DNA from: Glaesserella sp041814905
Lineage (GTDB): Bacteria; Pseudomonadota; Gammaproteobacteria; Enterobacterales; Pasteurellaceae
NCBI RefSeq assembly: GCF_041814905.1
Contig: NZ_JBGXYA010000049.1
Span: forward strand, 1 to 25,955
Reading direction: 5' to 3'
DNA length: 25,955 nucleotides
A model generated the notes under the pieces. The model worked only from the letters and a program-made list of their open reading frames with translations. It searched no databases and was not told where the DNA came from. The translations under genes and the position numbers were made by a program. Below are positions 1-7,930 of the stretch, in pieces (positions within the stretch are counted from its first letter, which is position 1; the number at the start of each line of letters is the position of its first letter).

Positions 1-28
1 AGCACAGCACAGCACAGCACAGCACAGC
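1..28 (+). repeat. Pentanucleotide simple sequence repeat (AGCAC)n inside mod
   Basis: Five full AGCAC units (equivalently GCACA) occupy bases 1-25, followed by a partial AGC; the tract continues beyond the left edge, so its full length is unknown. Three units equal 15 bases and encode S-T-A-Q-H, so gain or loss of one unit shifts the frame of mod. Slipped-strand tracts of this kind are the established phase-variation mechanism of Pasteurellaceae mod genes. Confidence 0.9.
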
Positions 29-1971
29 TTGCTGATTTTTCGCTTAAGAATCAACAACTTTTACAACTAAAATCCATTCTTCCCGAAATTTTTTGTGAAC
101 ACGAAATTGACTTTGAGAAATTCAAACAGCTTTTCTCAAATGAAATCACCACCGGCACCGACCGCTATATGCTCAATTGGGCGGGTAAATCGGCAGCCTA
201 TCAAACCTTACAAACCCCAACCTTTAAAACACTCACACCTTGTGTCGAAGAGAGTATAGATTTTGAGCATACCCAAAATGTGTTTATCGAGGGCGAAAAC
301 CTTGATGTGCTAAAGGTGTTGCAAAAATCCTATTTCAATTCCGTCAAAATGATTTATATCGACCCGCCTTATAACACGGGTAATGATTTTATCTATAAGG
401 ATAATTTTGCCGAAAGCAAAGCCGAATATGCTGAAAGAGTGGGTGATTTGGACGCAGACGGCAAGCTTAAACGTGCTTTTGTGCGTAACAGTAAGGAAAA
501 CGGGCATTATCACAGCAACTGGCTGAATATGATGTTGCCCCGTTTGCACCTTGCCAAAAACTTACTGACCGATGACGGCGTAATTTTTATCTCCATTGAT
601 GATAATGAACAGGCACAACTGAAATTGTTGTGTGATGAAGTGTTTGGGGAGGAGAATTTTGTTGAATGTTTTTCGTGGGTAAAAACATCAACACCACCTA
701 GCTTATCAACAAAATCAAGAAAAACTAACGAATATATATTATGTTATGAAAAACATAAAGATGGTATTAAGTATATTGGAGAAATGCAAGATGATGGAGA
801 TGAACCGTTATTAAATTCTGGAAATAAGGAAAGGGAGCTTATATTTCCAGCTAATTCATTAACTATCAAATTTTTGGACAATGGAATATTAAAAGCAGGG
901 AAATACGATAGAGTTACTTTATTAAATGATCTTCAAATACAAGACAATAAACCAACATCTGAAATAAGAATATTGGGAGAGTTCAAGTGGACCCAAGACA
1001 CTCTAAATGATGAGATATCCAAAGGAACAGTATTTATTGCCAAAACTGATAAATTATCCATTCGATTTCAGAGATTAGAAAAAGGCACGAAGAGACCAAC
1101 TAATTTTATAAAAGATAATATTATCACTCCTGTTATTGATAAAAAAAATCAAAATATTGAAACTAATGAAGGGGCAACAAAAGAACTAAAAAAACTCTTT
1201 GGTGTTGATATTTTTGATTACGCAAAACCTACTAGCTTAATTCAATATTTAATTAATTTTAAAGTTGAAAACAATGATTTAATACTAGACTTTTTTAGCG
1301 GAAGTGGAACTACAGCACATGCAATCATGCAGTTAAATGCAAAAGATGATGGTCGTAGACGCTTTATTTGTGTGCAACTACCTGAGAACTTAGATGAAGC
1401 TATAAAAAACGCCTCACCTGACAATAAGAAAACCTTACAAAATGCTATTGAATTTTTAGAAAAAAATCAAAAACCACATTTAATATCAGAAATAACCAAA
1501 GAACGTATCCGCCGTGCCGGTAAACACATTTTGCAAAATAATGCCGAAAATCAACCGCTTGTATCTTCGTTAGATACCGGATTTAAGGTGTTCAAACTCA
1601 CAGAAAGCCACTTTAAACAATGGCAATCGCCGACGGCAGAAAATTTAGCCGATCAGCTGGAAATGTTTATCGATCCTGTGAGCGAGCAAACGGATACGCA
1701 AGCGGTGCTTTATGAAATTTTATTGCGTTTGGGCTTAAAACTCACGGCGAAAGTGCGGTCGGAAAATCAGGTGTTTTGGGTGGAAGATGAAAACGGGCAA
1801 ACTTTTGCCTTAATGCTTACGGAAATCAATGATGAGATGATTGAAAAGGTGATTGCCAAACAGCCGAAAAAAGTCGTTACCCTAGACCGTTTATTCAACG
1901 GCAATGACGCACAAAAGAAAAACACCGAATTGCAAATGCACGATGCGGATATTGCGTTTTTTGTGATTTAA
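1..1971 (+). CDS. mod: Type III restriction-modification DNA methyltransferase (Mod), 5' end outside window
   Basis: Adenine-N6 methyltransferase subunit of a Type III R-M system; it modifies one strand of an asymmetric site and gives the Res partner its specificity. The frame is open from base 1, so the start codon lies upstream; the ATG at 169 is internal, since conserved Mod N-terminal sequence precedes it. Visible motifs are catalytic motif IV DPPYNTGNDF (from base 361) and, far downstream, the SAM-binding motif DFFSGSGTT (from 1288). The order IV, then target-recognition region, then I is that of beta-class methyltransferases, including Type III Mod. The region about 660-1490 is visibly more AT-rich than both flanks, typical of exchanged recognition domains. 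The first 28 bases are pentanucleotide repeats inside the reading frame, so repeat number should switch expression. res follows on the same strand. Which phase this copy is in cannot be judged without the start codon. It resembles the phase-variable mod genes described in Actinobacillus and Haemophilus; the exact allele is not assigned. Confidence 0.95.
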   Translation, partial: STAQHSTAQLADFSLKNQQLLQLKSILPEIFCEHEIDFEKFKQLFSNEITTGTDRYMLNWAGKSAAYQTLQTPTFKTLTPCVEESIDFEHTQNVFIEGENLDVLKVLQKSYFNSVKMIYIDPPYNTGNDFIYKDNFAESKAEYAERVGDLDADGKLKRAFVRNSKENGHYHSNWLNMMLPRLHLAKNLLTDDGVIFISIDDNEQAQLKLLCDEVFGEENFVECFSWVKTSTPPSLSTKSRKTNEYILCYEKHKDGIKYIGEMQDDGDEPLLNSGNKERELIFPANSLTIKFLDNGILKAGKYDRVTLLNDLQIQDNKPTSEIRILGEFKWTQDTLNDEISKGTVFIAKTDKLSIRFQRLEKGTKRPTNFIKDNIITPVIDKKNQNIETNEGATKELKKLFGVDIFDYAKPTSLIQYLINFKVENNDLILDFFSGSGTTAHAIMQLNAKDDGRRRFICVQLPENLDEAIKNASPDNKKTLQNAIEFLEKNQKPHLISEITKERIRRAGKHILQNNAENQPLVSSLDTGFKVFKLTESHFKQWQSPTAENLADQLEMFIDPVSEQTDTQAVLYEILLRLGLKLTAKVRSENQVFWVEDENGQTFALMLTEINDEMIEKVIAKQPKKVVTLDRLFNGNDAQKKNTELQMHDADIAFFVI

Positions 1972-1975
1972 AGAA

Positions 1976-2153
1976 AACTCCCCTCTTTAGAAAAGAGGGG
2001 CGGGGGAGATTTGATTACGATGCTGAATTTCGTATGAGCGTTAAGTTATTCTGCCACAAACGCTTGCGTTTGAACGTTGCTTTAGCAACGGCACGAAGTG
2101 TGAGCGTAAGCGAATAAATCTCCCCTTCCCCCTCTTTGCTAAAGAGGGGAATT
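1976..2153. repeat. MITE-like palindromic element between mod and res
   Basis: The mod-res gap is filled by a roughly 178-bp element whose ends are long near-perfect inverted copies of each other (about 1977-2013 and 2117-2153). Each end also folds on itself: CCCCTCTTT / AAAGAGGGG pair at 1980-1988 with 1992-2000, and again at 2129-2137 with 2141-2149, with 3-base loops. A smaller hairpin CGTTGCT / AGCAACG lies in the centre (2075-2090). No coding capacity is seen, which fits a non-autonomous miniature inverted-repeat element. It may attenuate transcription from mod into res. Confidence 0.75.
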
Positions 2154-2174
2154 GTTTGAGAAGAAACTAATAAA

Positions 2175-4820
2175 ATGAAACTCCAATTTGAAACCTTAGA
2201 TTACCAACTCAATGCCGTAAATGCAGCGGTGAATGTGTTTATCGGGCAGCCGAATGCATCTAGTGAATTTGCGTTAAGATCGCAAAATGACTTGCGTTTT
2301 ATTCCGAATTTACCGTTGCAAATCAGCGATGAGCAATTACAGCTAAATTTAGCTAACCAGCAAAACCATCAAAAAATCGACCGCACTTTGCTTAGTGAAA
2401 ACGGCAAAAACTTTACCGTGGAAATGGAAACGGGAACAGGCAAAACCTACGTTTATTTACGCACGATCTTTGAACTCAACAAACAATACGGTTGGCAAAA
2501 ATTTGTGATTGTGGTGCCGAGCGTTGCCATTCGTGAAGGGGTATTGCATACCCTTGACATCACGCAAACGCATTTTAATAATGTATTTGATAAACCGAGC
2601 GTAAATCCGAAGTTTGAATATAAAAGTAATCAGCTTTCCCGTTTAAAAGCCTTTGCGAGCAGTAATCATATTGAGATTTTGGTGATGAATATTGATGCTT
2701 TTGCCAAAGACAGTAATGTGATTAATACCATCAACGAAAGCGGTGAAGCGCCAATCAGTTATATTCAAAAAGCCAATCCGATTGTGATTATTGATGAACC
2801 GCAAAATATGGAAACGGACATTCGCCGCAATGCGATTGAGAGCTTAAATCCGCTGTTTACCTTGCGTTATTCGGCAACCCATAAAAATGCTTATAACCCG
2901 ATTTTCAGCTTAAACCCTGTACAAGCCTATGAATTAGGCTTGGTAAAACAGATTGAAGTGGACAGTGTGGTGGCGGAAAATGAGGTAAATGGCGCTTATC
3001 TTGCGTTAAAAGAGATCAAAACTGCGGCAAAAAGTTGGTCGGCAAAAATTGAGTTATTGTTTAACGATAGCAAAGCAATGAAGAAAAAAGTCGTGACTGT
3101 CAAACCTAATCAGGATTTATACGACCTTTCCAATCAAAACGAGATGTATCGTTCCGGTTTTATTTTGAGCGGAATGGATGCGGAAAGCCAAATGGTGGCA
3201 TTTTCTAACGGTACACAGATTTTTCAAGGCGTTGATCATTCACAGCTAAAAGACGATTTGCAAAAAATGCAAATCCGCCGAACCATTGCCGAACATTTGC
3301 AAAAAGAGAAGAAATTACGACCGCTTGGAGTGAAAGTTCTATCGCTCTTTTTTATTGATAAAGTGGATAATTACCGTCCATCTACGGAAAATCCTTCTGG
3401 GGGCAAATTTGCACAATGGTTTGAAGAAATTTATCGTGAATTAGCGAAGGAAGAACCGAACGGCGTACACAACGGCTATTTTTCACAAGATAAAAAAGGC
3501 GTGGCGAAAGATACCAACGGCACAACGCAAGCGGATAATGACACTTATCAGCTGATTATGCGTGATAAAGAAAAATTGCTCTCTTTGGATAATCCGCTAC
3601 GTTTTATTTTTTCACATTCCGCTTTGCGAGAAGGTTGGGATAACCCGAATGTGTTTCAAATTTGCACCTTAAACGACACGGCAAGCGAAATGAAAAAACG
3701 CCAAGAAATCGGGCGTGGCTTGCGACTGCCGGTTAATCAGCACGGGCAGCGTATTTATGATCGCGCTCAAAGTACGCTCACGGTAATTGCCAATGAAAGT
3801 TATGAACAATTTGCGACAGCGTTACAACGTGAAATTGAAGAAGATTGTGGCGTGAAATTCGAGAAAAGCCATATCAAAAAACGGGAAGATAAACGAGAAG
3901 TACGTTATCGCAAAGATTTCAGTTTGCACCCTGATTTTGTGGCAATTTGGGAACGGATTAAGCAGCAAACCACTTATCGAGTAAATTTCAGTAATGATGA
4001 ACTGATTAAAAGTGCGGTGGAAAAAATCCGCAAAATGCCAGCCATTGAAGCGACTAAAATTAAACACGCTAAAGCGAAATTGGTCATTGATGAAAGCGGT
4101 ATTGCGACCGATTATCGCGCGACAGGCGAAACAACCGTTCATTCACAATGGGCAATTCCTGATTTGCTGAATGAATTGCAAAAGAAAACGGGGCTTACCC
4201 GAATAACCCTTTGCAAAATTTTGCAACAATCCGACCGCTTGCAAGAGGTGTTTCGTAATCCGCAACGCTTTATAGATTTGGTGGCGGAAAAAATCAATGC
4301 GGTATTGCAACTTATTATGGCAGACGGCATCGAGTATCGAAAAATTGCCGGGAAAAGTTATGAAATGACGTTGTTCAGGGATTTTGCGTTTTATGCCAAC
4401 CCATATACTTTCGCCGTAAACGATAAAACGAAAACCATTTATGAAGATTGTATTTCGCTGGACTCCACCACCGAATATACCTTTGCCAAACATTGCGAAA
4501 GCAGCGAAGAGATCGAATTTTATTTTAAATTGCCCGAACGCTTCAAAATCCCAACGCCGTTGGGTAATTACAATCCTGACTGGGCAGTGGTGTTTAAAGG
4601 AGAAAATAAAATCTATTTTGTTGCCGAAACCAAAAATACCGGCAAAGGTATTCAAAGTGGCGTAGATGAAGAAAAATTACGTGAAAATGAGCAACTGAAA
4701 ATTGCCTATGCCCGTAAGAATTTCCATTATTTACGCTTGGATTATCCGGATTTGGATTATCGGGTAGTGGAAAAAGTCGAGGAATTATCGGGACAGTATA
4801 TCAATGATCTGCACCGTTGA
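2175..4820 (+). CDS. res: Type III restriction endonuclease subunit (Res)
   Basis: ATP-dependent translocase/endonuclease that works only in complex with Mod and cuts when two inversely oriented unmodified sites are encountered. The 881-residue protein has an SF2 helicase core: Walker A METGTGKT at residues 84-91 and the DEAD-box variant DEPQ at 207-210, followed by the second RecA-like lobe (GWDNP and QEIGRGLR are visible). At the C-terminus, PD at 801-802 with ETK at 818-820 forms the PD-(D/E)xK nuclease motif. All key motifs are present and the length is normal for Res, so it looks functional. The ATG at 2175 follows an AGAAACTAATAAA leader with only a weak ribosome-binding site. It lies 203 bp behind mod, further than usual for this pair, because of the intervening palindromic element. 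Confidence 0.95.
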   Translation: MKLQFETLDYQLNAVNAAVNVFIGQPNASSEFALRSQNDLRFIPNLPLQISDEQLQLNLANQQNHQKIDRTLLSENGKNFTVEMETGTGKTYVYLRTIFELNKQYGWQKFVIVVPSVAIREGVLHTLDITQTHFNNVFDKPSVNPKFEYKSNQLSRLKAFASSNHIEILVMNIDAFAKDSNVINTINESGEAPISYIQKANPIVIIDEPQNMETDIRRNAIESLNPLFTLRYSATHKNAYNPIFSLNPVQAYELGLVKQIEVDSVVAENEVNGAYLALKEIKTAAKSWSAKIELLFNDSKAMKKKVVTVKPNQDLYDLSNQNEMYRSGFILSGMDAESQMVAFSNGTQIFQGVDHSQLKDDLQKMQIRRTIAEHLQKEKKLRPLGVKVLSLFFIDKVDNYRPSTENPSGGKFAQWFEEIYRELAKEEPNGVHNGYFSQDKKGVAKDTNGTTQADNDTYQLIMRDKEKLLSLDNPLRFIFSHSALREGWDNPNVFQICTLNDTASEMKKRQEIGRGLRLPVNQHGQRIYDRAQSTLTVIANESYEQFATALQREIEEDCGVKFEKSHIKKREDKREVRYRKDFSLHPDFVAIWERIKQQTTYRVNFSNDELIKSAVEKIRKMPAIEATKIKHAKAKLVIDESGIATDYRATGETTVHSQWAIPDLLNELQKKTGLTRITLCKILQQSDRLQEVFRNPQRFIDLVAEKINAVLQLIMADGIEYRKIAGKSYEMTLFRDFAFYANPYTFAVNDKTKTIYEDCISLDSTTEYTFAKHCESSEEIEFYFKLPERFKIPTPLGNYNPDWAVVFKGENKIYFVAETKNTGKGIQSGVDEEKLRENEQLKIAYARKNFHYLRLDYPDLDYRVVEKVEELSGQYINDLHR

Positions 4821-4887
4821 TAATTTTTAATCCGCATTCGAATAATCAGATTAAACTGTTTTTGATTTGGTGAACGGCTCTCACCCT

Positions 4888-4943
4888 ACAAGCGGTAGGA
4901 TTTAAGGGAAAATTTACAAAATCTCTCAAAAATCCGACCGCTC
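4888..4943. terminator. Bidirectional hairpin built from facing uptake-signal cores
   Basis: AAGCGGTAGGATTT (4890-4903) faces AAATCCGACCGCT (4929-4941), forming a long hairpin between the convergent res and flavin oxidoreductase genes. The left arm contains an exact ACAAGCGGT uptake core at 4888-4896. Paired uptake signals as terminators are common in Pasteurellaceae. Confidence 0.65.
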
Positions 4944-4963
4944 TTTCAAGCCGTTAGCTTATG

Positions 4964-6100
4964 TTAAATATCCACCGTTCCCATATGAGCCTGTCCTTTC
5001 ACTTGCGGTAACCACGCCCCACCACGCACACACGCTTGCCATAAATAATCGGGAATGCCGTAATGGTCTGCCTTATCGGGGTCAAGTTCGGTAACGATTT
5101 CATCGGTTCTGCCGTCTTTAATTAAAGTGGCAATATTTGGGTTAATCAGCACCGCTTTACCCAAGGCGATAAATTCCGCCCAACCTGTTTGATATGCCGA
5201 CAAAATTTGTTCCGCCGTGTACAAATTACCCACGCCAATCAACGGCAAACGCCCTGCAATGCGTTGATGAATTTGCTCAATACGGGTTTTGGTTTCGTCT
5301 GCACCACGGCGAGCCAATTTATAAAAATCCCACAGCGAAACATGCAAATATTGCAACGGTTTATTGACCAATACATCAATCAAACCAAAGGTATCTTGCA
5401 TGGTAATGCCGTTTTCTCCTGCTTCTTCAGGCGAAAAGCGGTAACCGATGATGAAATCAGGGCGGTTATGTTTCTCTCGAACTGCAACAACCGCGTCCAC
5501 CACCGCCGAACCAAACGCATAACGGTTTTCGCCCCATTTATCCGTGCGATGGTTGGTTTGTGCCGATACAAATTGCTGAATTAAATAGCCATTTGCACCG
5601 TGAATTTCCACGCCGTCAAAGCCTGCCTGTAACGCCAAATCCGCCGCATGGGCAAAAGACTGCACCAAGTTTTCCACTTCTTCGCCTGTTAAAGCTCTCG
5701 CACCGGTTTGCGTTTCATCGCTGGCGGTAACCAAATCTTTGCCATTGAGCAAATCAGGGATTGCTTGATGACCGCCATGATGAATTTGCAAAATCGCTTT
5801 CGCCCCTTGCGATTGGATTAACTGCGCCGTTTCTTTCAGGCTGCCAAGTTGGTTGGTATAAATGGCTTCAGGCTGCCCGACAAAGGCTTTACCGCCTTCC
5901 GCCACCAGCGTTGCTGCGGTGATAAACAAGCCGATATTTTCCGCCCTATTGTGCAAAAAACGGCGTTCTTCATCGCTTAACGTGCCGTCTGCATGAGAGG
6001 CAAAATGGGTCATCGGTGCGACCACAAGGCGATTTTTCACATCAACGCCATTATTTAAGCGATAGCTTTCAAAAAGCGGTGCAAAGGTGTTTTGTGTCAT
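4964..6100 (-). CDS. Old Yellow Enzyme-family NAD(P)H:flavin oxidoreductase
   Basis: FMN-dependent oxidoreductase of 378 residues; family members reduce activated C=C bonds of unsaturated carbonyls, quinones or nitro-compounds with NAD(P)H in the cytoplasm. Visible signatures are NRLVVAPMTHF (residues 23-33), LQIHHGGHQ (104-112), the catalytic/FMN block VEIHGANGYLIQQF (164-177) followed by TNHRTDKWG, and the phosphate-binding LPLIGVGN stretch late in the barrel. The length matches the family. The start ATG (6100) is preceded by AAGGAAC. It is divergent from a LysR gene across 134 bp, the usual arrangement of a LysR-controlled target. The physiological substrate is not deducible; an electrophile-detoxifying role is inferred. 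Confidence 0.9.
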   Translation of the reverse strand: MTQNTFAPLFESYRLNNGVDVKNRLVVAPMTHFASHADGTLSDEERRFLHNRAENIGLFITAATLVAEGGKAFVGQPEAIYTNQLGSLKETAQLIQSQGAKAILQIHHGGHQAIPDLLNGKDLVTASDETQTGARALTGEEVENLVQSFAHAADLALQAGFDGVEIHGANGYLIQQFVSAQTNHRTDKWGENRYAFGSAVVDAVVAVREKHNRPDFIIGYRFSPEEAGENGITMQDTFGLIDVLVNKPLQYLHVSLWDFYKLARRGADETKTRIEQIHQRIAGRLPLIGVGNLYTAEQILSAYQTGWAEFIALGKAVLINPNIATLIKDGRTDEIVTELDPDKADHYGIPDYLWQACVRGGAWLPQVKGQAHMGTVDI

Positions 6101-6178
6101 GATTGTTCCTTACGGGATTGAAATTTATCAAATAATGAATAAAGGCATTATAAAACCTTTCTTGTCATAACAGAAATT

Positions 6179-6197
6179 ATCAATTAGTATATTTGAT
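6179..6197. promoter_or_regulatory. Candidate LysR operator in divergent promoter region
   Basis: Within the 134-bp divergent spacer, ATCAA and TTGAT face each other across 9 bases, giving a 19-bp dyad with the T-N11-A geometry typical of LysR-type boxes. It lies 38 bp upstream of the LysR start. The rest of the spacer is AT-rich with no stronger dyad seen by eye. Confidence 0.45.
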
Positions 6198-6234
6198 ATA
6201 AATTGAAATGATACCTTGATAGACGGAAAACAAC

Positions 6235-7131
6235 ATGTTCAACTTAAACAGCCTTGATTTTAATTTGCTTAAAGCCTTGCACGTTTTGCTGGAAGAACGC
6301 AACGTAACCCGCGCCGCCGAACGTTTGGCACTCACGCAACCTGCCGTAAGCGGTATGTTAAACCGACTGCGCCACAAGCTGGACGACCCGCTGTTCGTCC
6401 GCTCGGCACGGGGCATGATTCCTACCGACCGCGCTTTGGCTCTTGCTGAGCCATTGCAAAAAATCATCACTGATATTGAGCAGTTGGTTGCACCGTCTGA
6501 TTTTGAGCCGGCCACTTTGGAACGTACCTTCACGCTGGGCATGACCGACAACGCCATACATTGTATCGGCATTCCTTTGCTTTTAAGCTTGCAAAAAATC
6601 GCCCCGAAAGTACGGTTGGTTTTCTTGTCAATCCAAGGGCGAGAGATAGAAAAAATGCTGGAGCAAGGCGAATTGGACATTGCCGTGATTTGCCATTCAG
6701 CCGTGTCATCCAACTTGTTTTACCGCCGTTTACACCATGAACGCTATGTTTGCGCCATGCGTGAACAACACCCGATATTGCAACAAAAATGGCATTTGGA
6801 CAGCTTTTGCGCTTTAAATTTTGTGCTGGTTTCCTTGTTTGGCGACAGCTTTGTCGGCGCGACAGATAAGTCATTGGAACAAATCGGTTTATCTCGCAAT
6901 GTAGTGTTGTCGGTGCAAAGTTTTGCCATTGTTCCCGAATTATTGCGGCAAAGTGATTTGGCTTCCGTTGTGCCTTATCATTTGGTTCAAAATGCACACG
7001 GTATTATCAACAAAGAAATCCCTTTTGAAGTAGAGGGATACGATAAAGTGATGACTTGGCACGAACGTACCCAGCATGATCCGGTACAAAAATGGTTGCG
7101 TGAGGTGATGTTGCAGTTAGAGATTTCGTAG
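6235..7131 (+). CDS. LysR-family transcriptional regulator (paralogue of the gene at 22172)
   Basis: A 298-residue LysR-type regulator. The N-terminal winged helix-turn-helix is clear (LLKALHVLLEERNVTRAAER, then TQPAVSGMLNRLR, then DPLFVRS and GMIPT), followed by the periplasmic-binding-like effector domain. The motif set places it near NodD/NahR-like LysR proteins. It is divergent from the flavin oxidoreductase, which is its probable target, with probable autoregulation. By eye it is strongly similar along its whole length to the LysR at 22172-23080, sharing for example a helix-turn-helix with the same core and the AFVLV-like/GATD effector-domain stretches, so the two are paralogues. The inducer is unknown. 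Confidence 0.9.
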   Translation: MFNLNSLDFNLLKALHVLLEERNVTRAAERLALTQPAVSGMLNRLRHKLDDPLFVRSARGMIPTDRALALAEPLQKIITDIEQLVAPSDFEPATLERTFTLGMTDNAIHCIGIPLLLSLQKIAPKVRLVFLSIQGREIEKMLEQGELDIAVICHSAVSSNLFYRRLHHERYVCAMREQHPILQQKWHLDSFCALNFVLVSLFGDSFVGATDKSLEQIGLSRNVVLSVQSFAIVPELLRQSDLASVVPYHLVQNAHGIINKEIPFEVEGYDKVMTWHERTQHDPVQKWLREVMLQLEIS

Positions 7132-7151
7132 GGTGCGTTTGCTAACGCACC
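7132..7151 (+). terminator. Stem-loop directly after LysR stop
   Basis: GGTGCGTT (7132-7139) pairs perfectly with AACGCACC (7144-7151) around a TGCT loop. There is no strong U-tract, so it may be a repetitive palindrome serving as a terminator. Confidence 0.5.
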
Positions 7152-7168
7152 ATTCAAAATATGTGATA

Positions 7169-7226
7169 ACAAGCGGTCGGATTTAAAAAGAAATTTGCAA
7201 AATTCCCTTCAAATCTCACCGCTTGT
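7169..7226. terminator. Paired uptake-signal hairpin
   Basis: ACAAGCGGTCGGATTT (7169-7184) faces AAATCTCACCGCTTGT (7211-7226) with 14 of 16 positions complementary. Both arms carry exact ACAAGCGGT cores in opposite orientation. It is a probable terminator and DNA-uptake signal pair. The remaining stretch to 7410 holds only a small GTGACG/CGTCAC hairpin (7361-7377) and the leader of the next gene. Confidence 0.65.
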
Positions 7227-7410
7227 CACGGTTATTCCCTACTTCCGTTTATCTTCTTCGATTATTGCACGCAACACGTGGCACGGGGTGTCGATAGCAA
7301 TGGGCAACGCGATGTCCAAATCTTGATGAACTTATTACGACAATGCGGGTCTTAGCTGCGGTGACGAGCAGCGTCACGTTATTTCCAATAAATCAATAAA
7401 GGTAGTCAAC

Positions 7411-7776
7411 ATGAAAATGTTATCGAAAGCGGCGTTACTCGTCGCCACGTTAGGGTTCTTTACCTCGTCGGCTTTTGCGGCGTCCATTCCAAGTGAAATT
7501 TATCGCCCGCACGGTGAATTAGTCAAAGCGGACAGACAAGGAAACGGAGAATATGAAGTCGAATATCGCTTAAAAGGCAATGATGTCCGTGGCTTAGCCA
7601 AAACCGTGATTGCCCATGCCAAACAACACGGTTTCCGTGTGACAGAATCCGATATCGAGCGTCACGATGCCGATTTAAAATTTAAACGCGGCGATCAAGA
7701 ACTTGACGTGCAAATTGAAGTAAAAAATAACAATCGTATTGAATACAAAGCCGATTTAGACTTAGATAAAAACTAA
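7411..7776 (+). CDS. Small exported protein of unknown function
   Basis: 121 residues. The N-terminus is a typical Sec signal peptide: basic MKMLSKA, a hydrophobic core, and SAFA-A as the likely cleavage site near residue 23. The mature part (about 98 residues) is highly charged, with alternating acidic and basic residues, no cysteine and no membrane segment, so a soluble periplasmic or secreted product is expected. The pattern EYEVEYRLKG ... ELDVQIEVKNNNRIEYKADL suggests beta-strands as in small periplasmic PepSY-like proteins, but no family can be named. The ATG is preceded by AAAGGTAGTCAAC, a reasonable ribosome-binding site. It stands alone between terminators. Confidence 0.75.
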   Translation: MKMLSKAALLVATLGFFTSSAFAASIPSEIYRPHGELVKADRQGNGEYEVEYRLKGNDVRGLAKTVIAHAKQHGFRVTESDIERHDADLKFKRGDQELDVQIEVKNNNRIEYKADLDLDKN

Positions 7777-7779
7777 AAT

Positions 7780-7888
7780 AACCTAGCACGAGCCGTGCTA
7801 GGTTCGTTCAACCCAGCCCCGCTGGGGCTGAATGGAAGAGCCGCAGAGCGGCTCAGATTAAGTAACCCTATACGGCTCGTATGGGGTT
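7780..7888. repeat. Array of four consecutive short-loop hairpins
   Basis: Four stem-loops follow each other with only 7-9 bases between them. (1) AACCTAGCACG/CGTGCTAGGTT, 7780-7804, loop AGC. (2) CAGCCCC/GGGGCTG, 7814-7830, loop GCT. (3) GAGCCGC/GCGGCTC, 7838-7854, loop AGA. (4) AACCCTATACG/CGTATGGGGTT, 7864-7888, loop GCT, with one G-T wobble. The stems have 7-11 pairs, and all loops are three bases. The first may terminate the exported-protein gene; the whole looks like a REP-like palindrome cluster. Confidence 0.8.
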
Positions 7889-7930
7889 TGTTAACGTTCT
7901 GACCGCTTGTAGAACACAAACGGTTGTTTT

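Noticed and set aside
1..28. CRISPR array
   Set aside because: The five-base units are contiguous with no spacers, and no cas genes are present; it is a simple sequence repeat.
4143..4655. 170-codon open frame antisense to res
   Set aside because: It lies entirely inside the res nuclease region, which has clear motifs on the other strand; no ribosome-binding site or recognisable family.
6530..6997. 155-codon open frame antisense to the first LysR gene
   Set aside because: Opposite a well-conserved LysR gene, with composition typical of a reverse-strand shadow.
7258..7326. Possible remnant of a Cof-type HAD phosphatase C-terminus (GVSIAMGNAMSK before a stop)
   Set aside because: The AMGNA-like motif is suggestive but only about 12 residues match and nothing upstream supports the family, so it is not listed as a feature.
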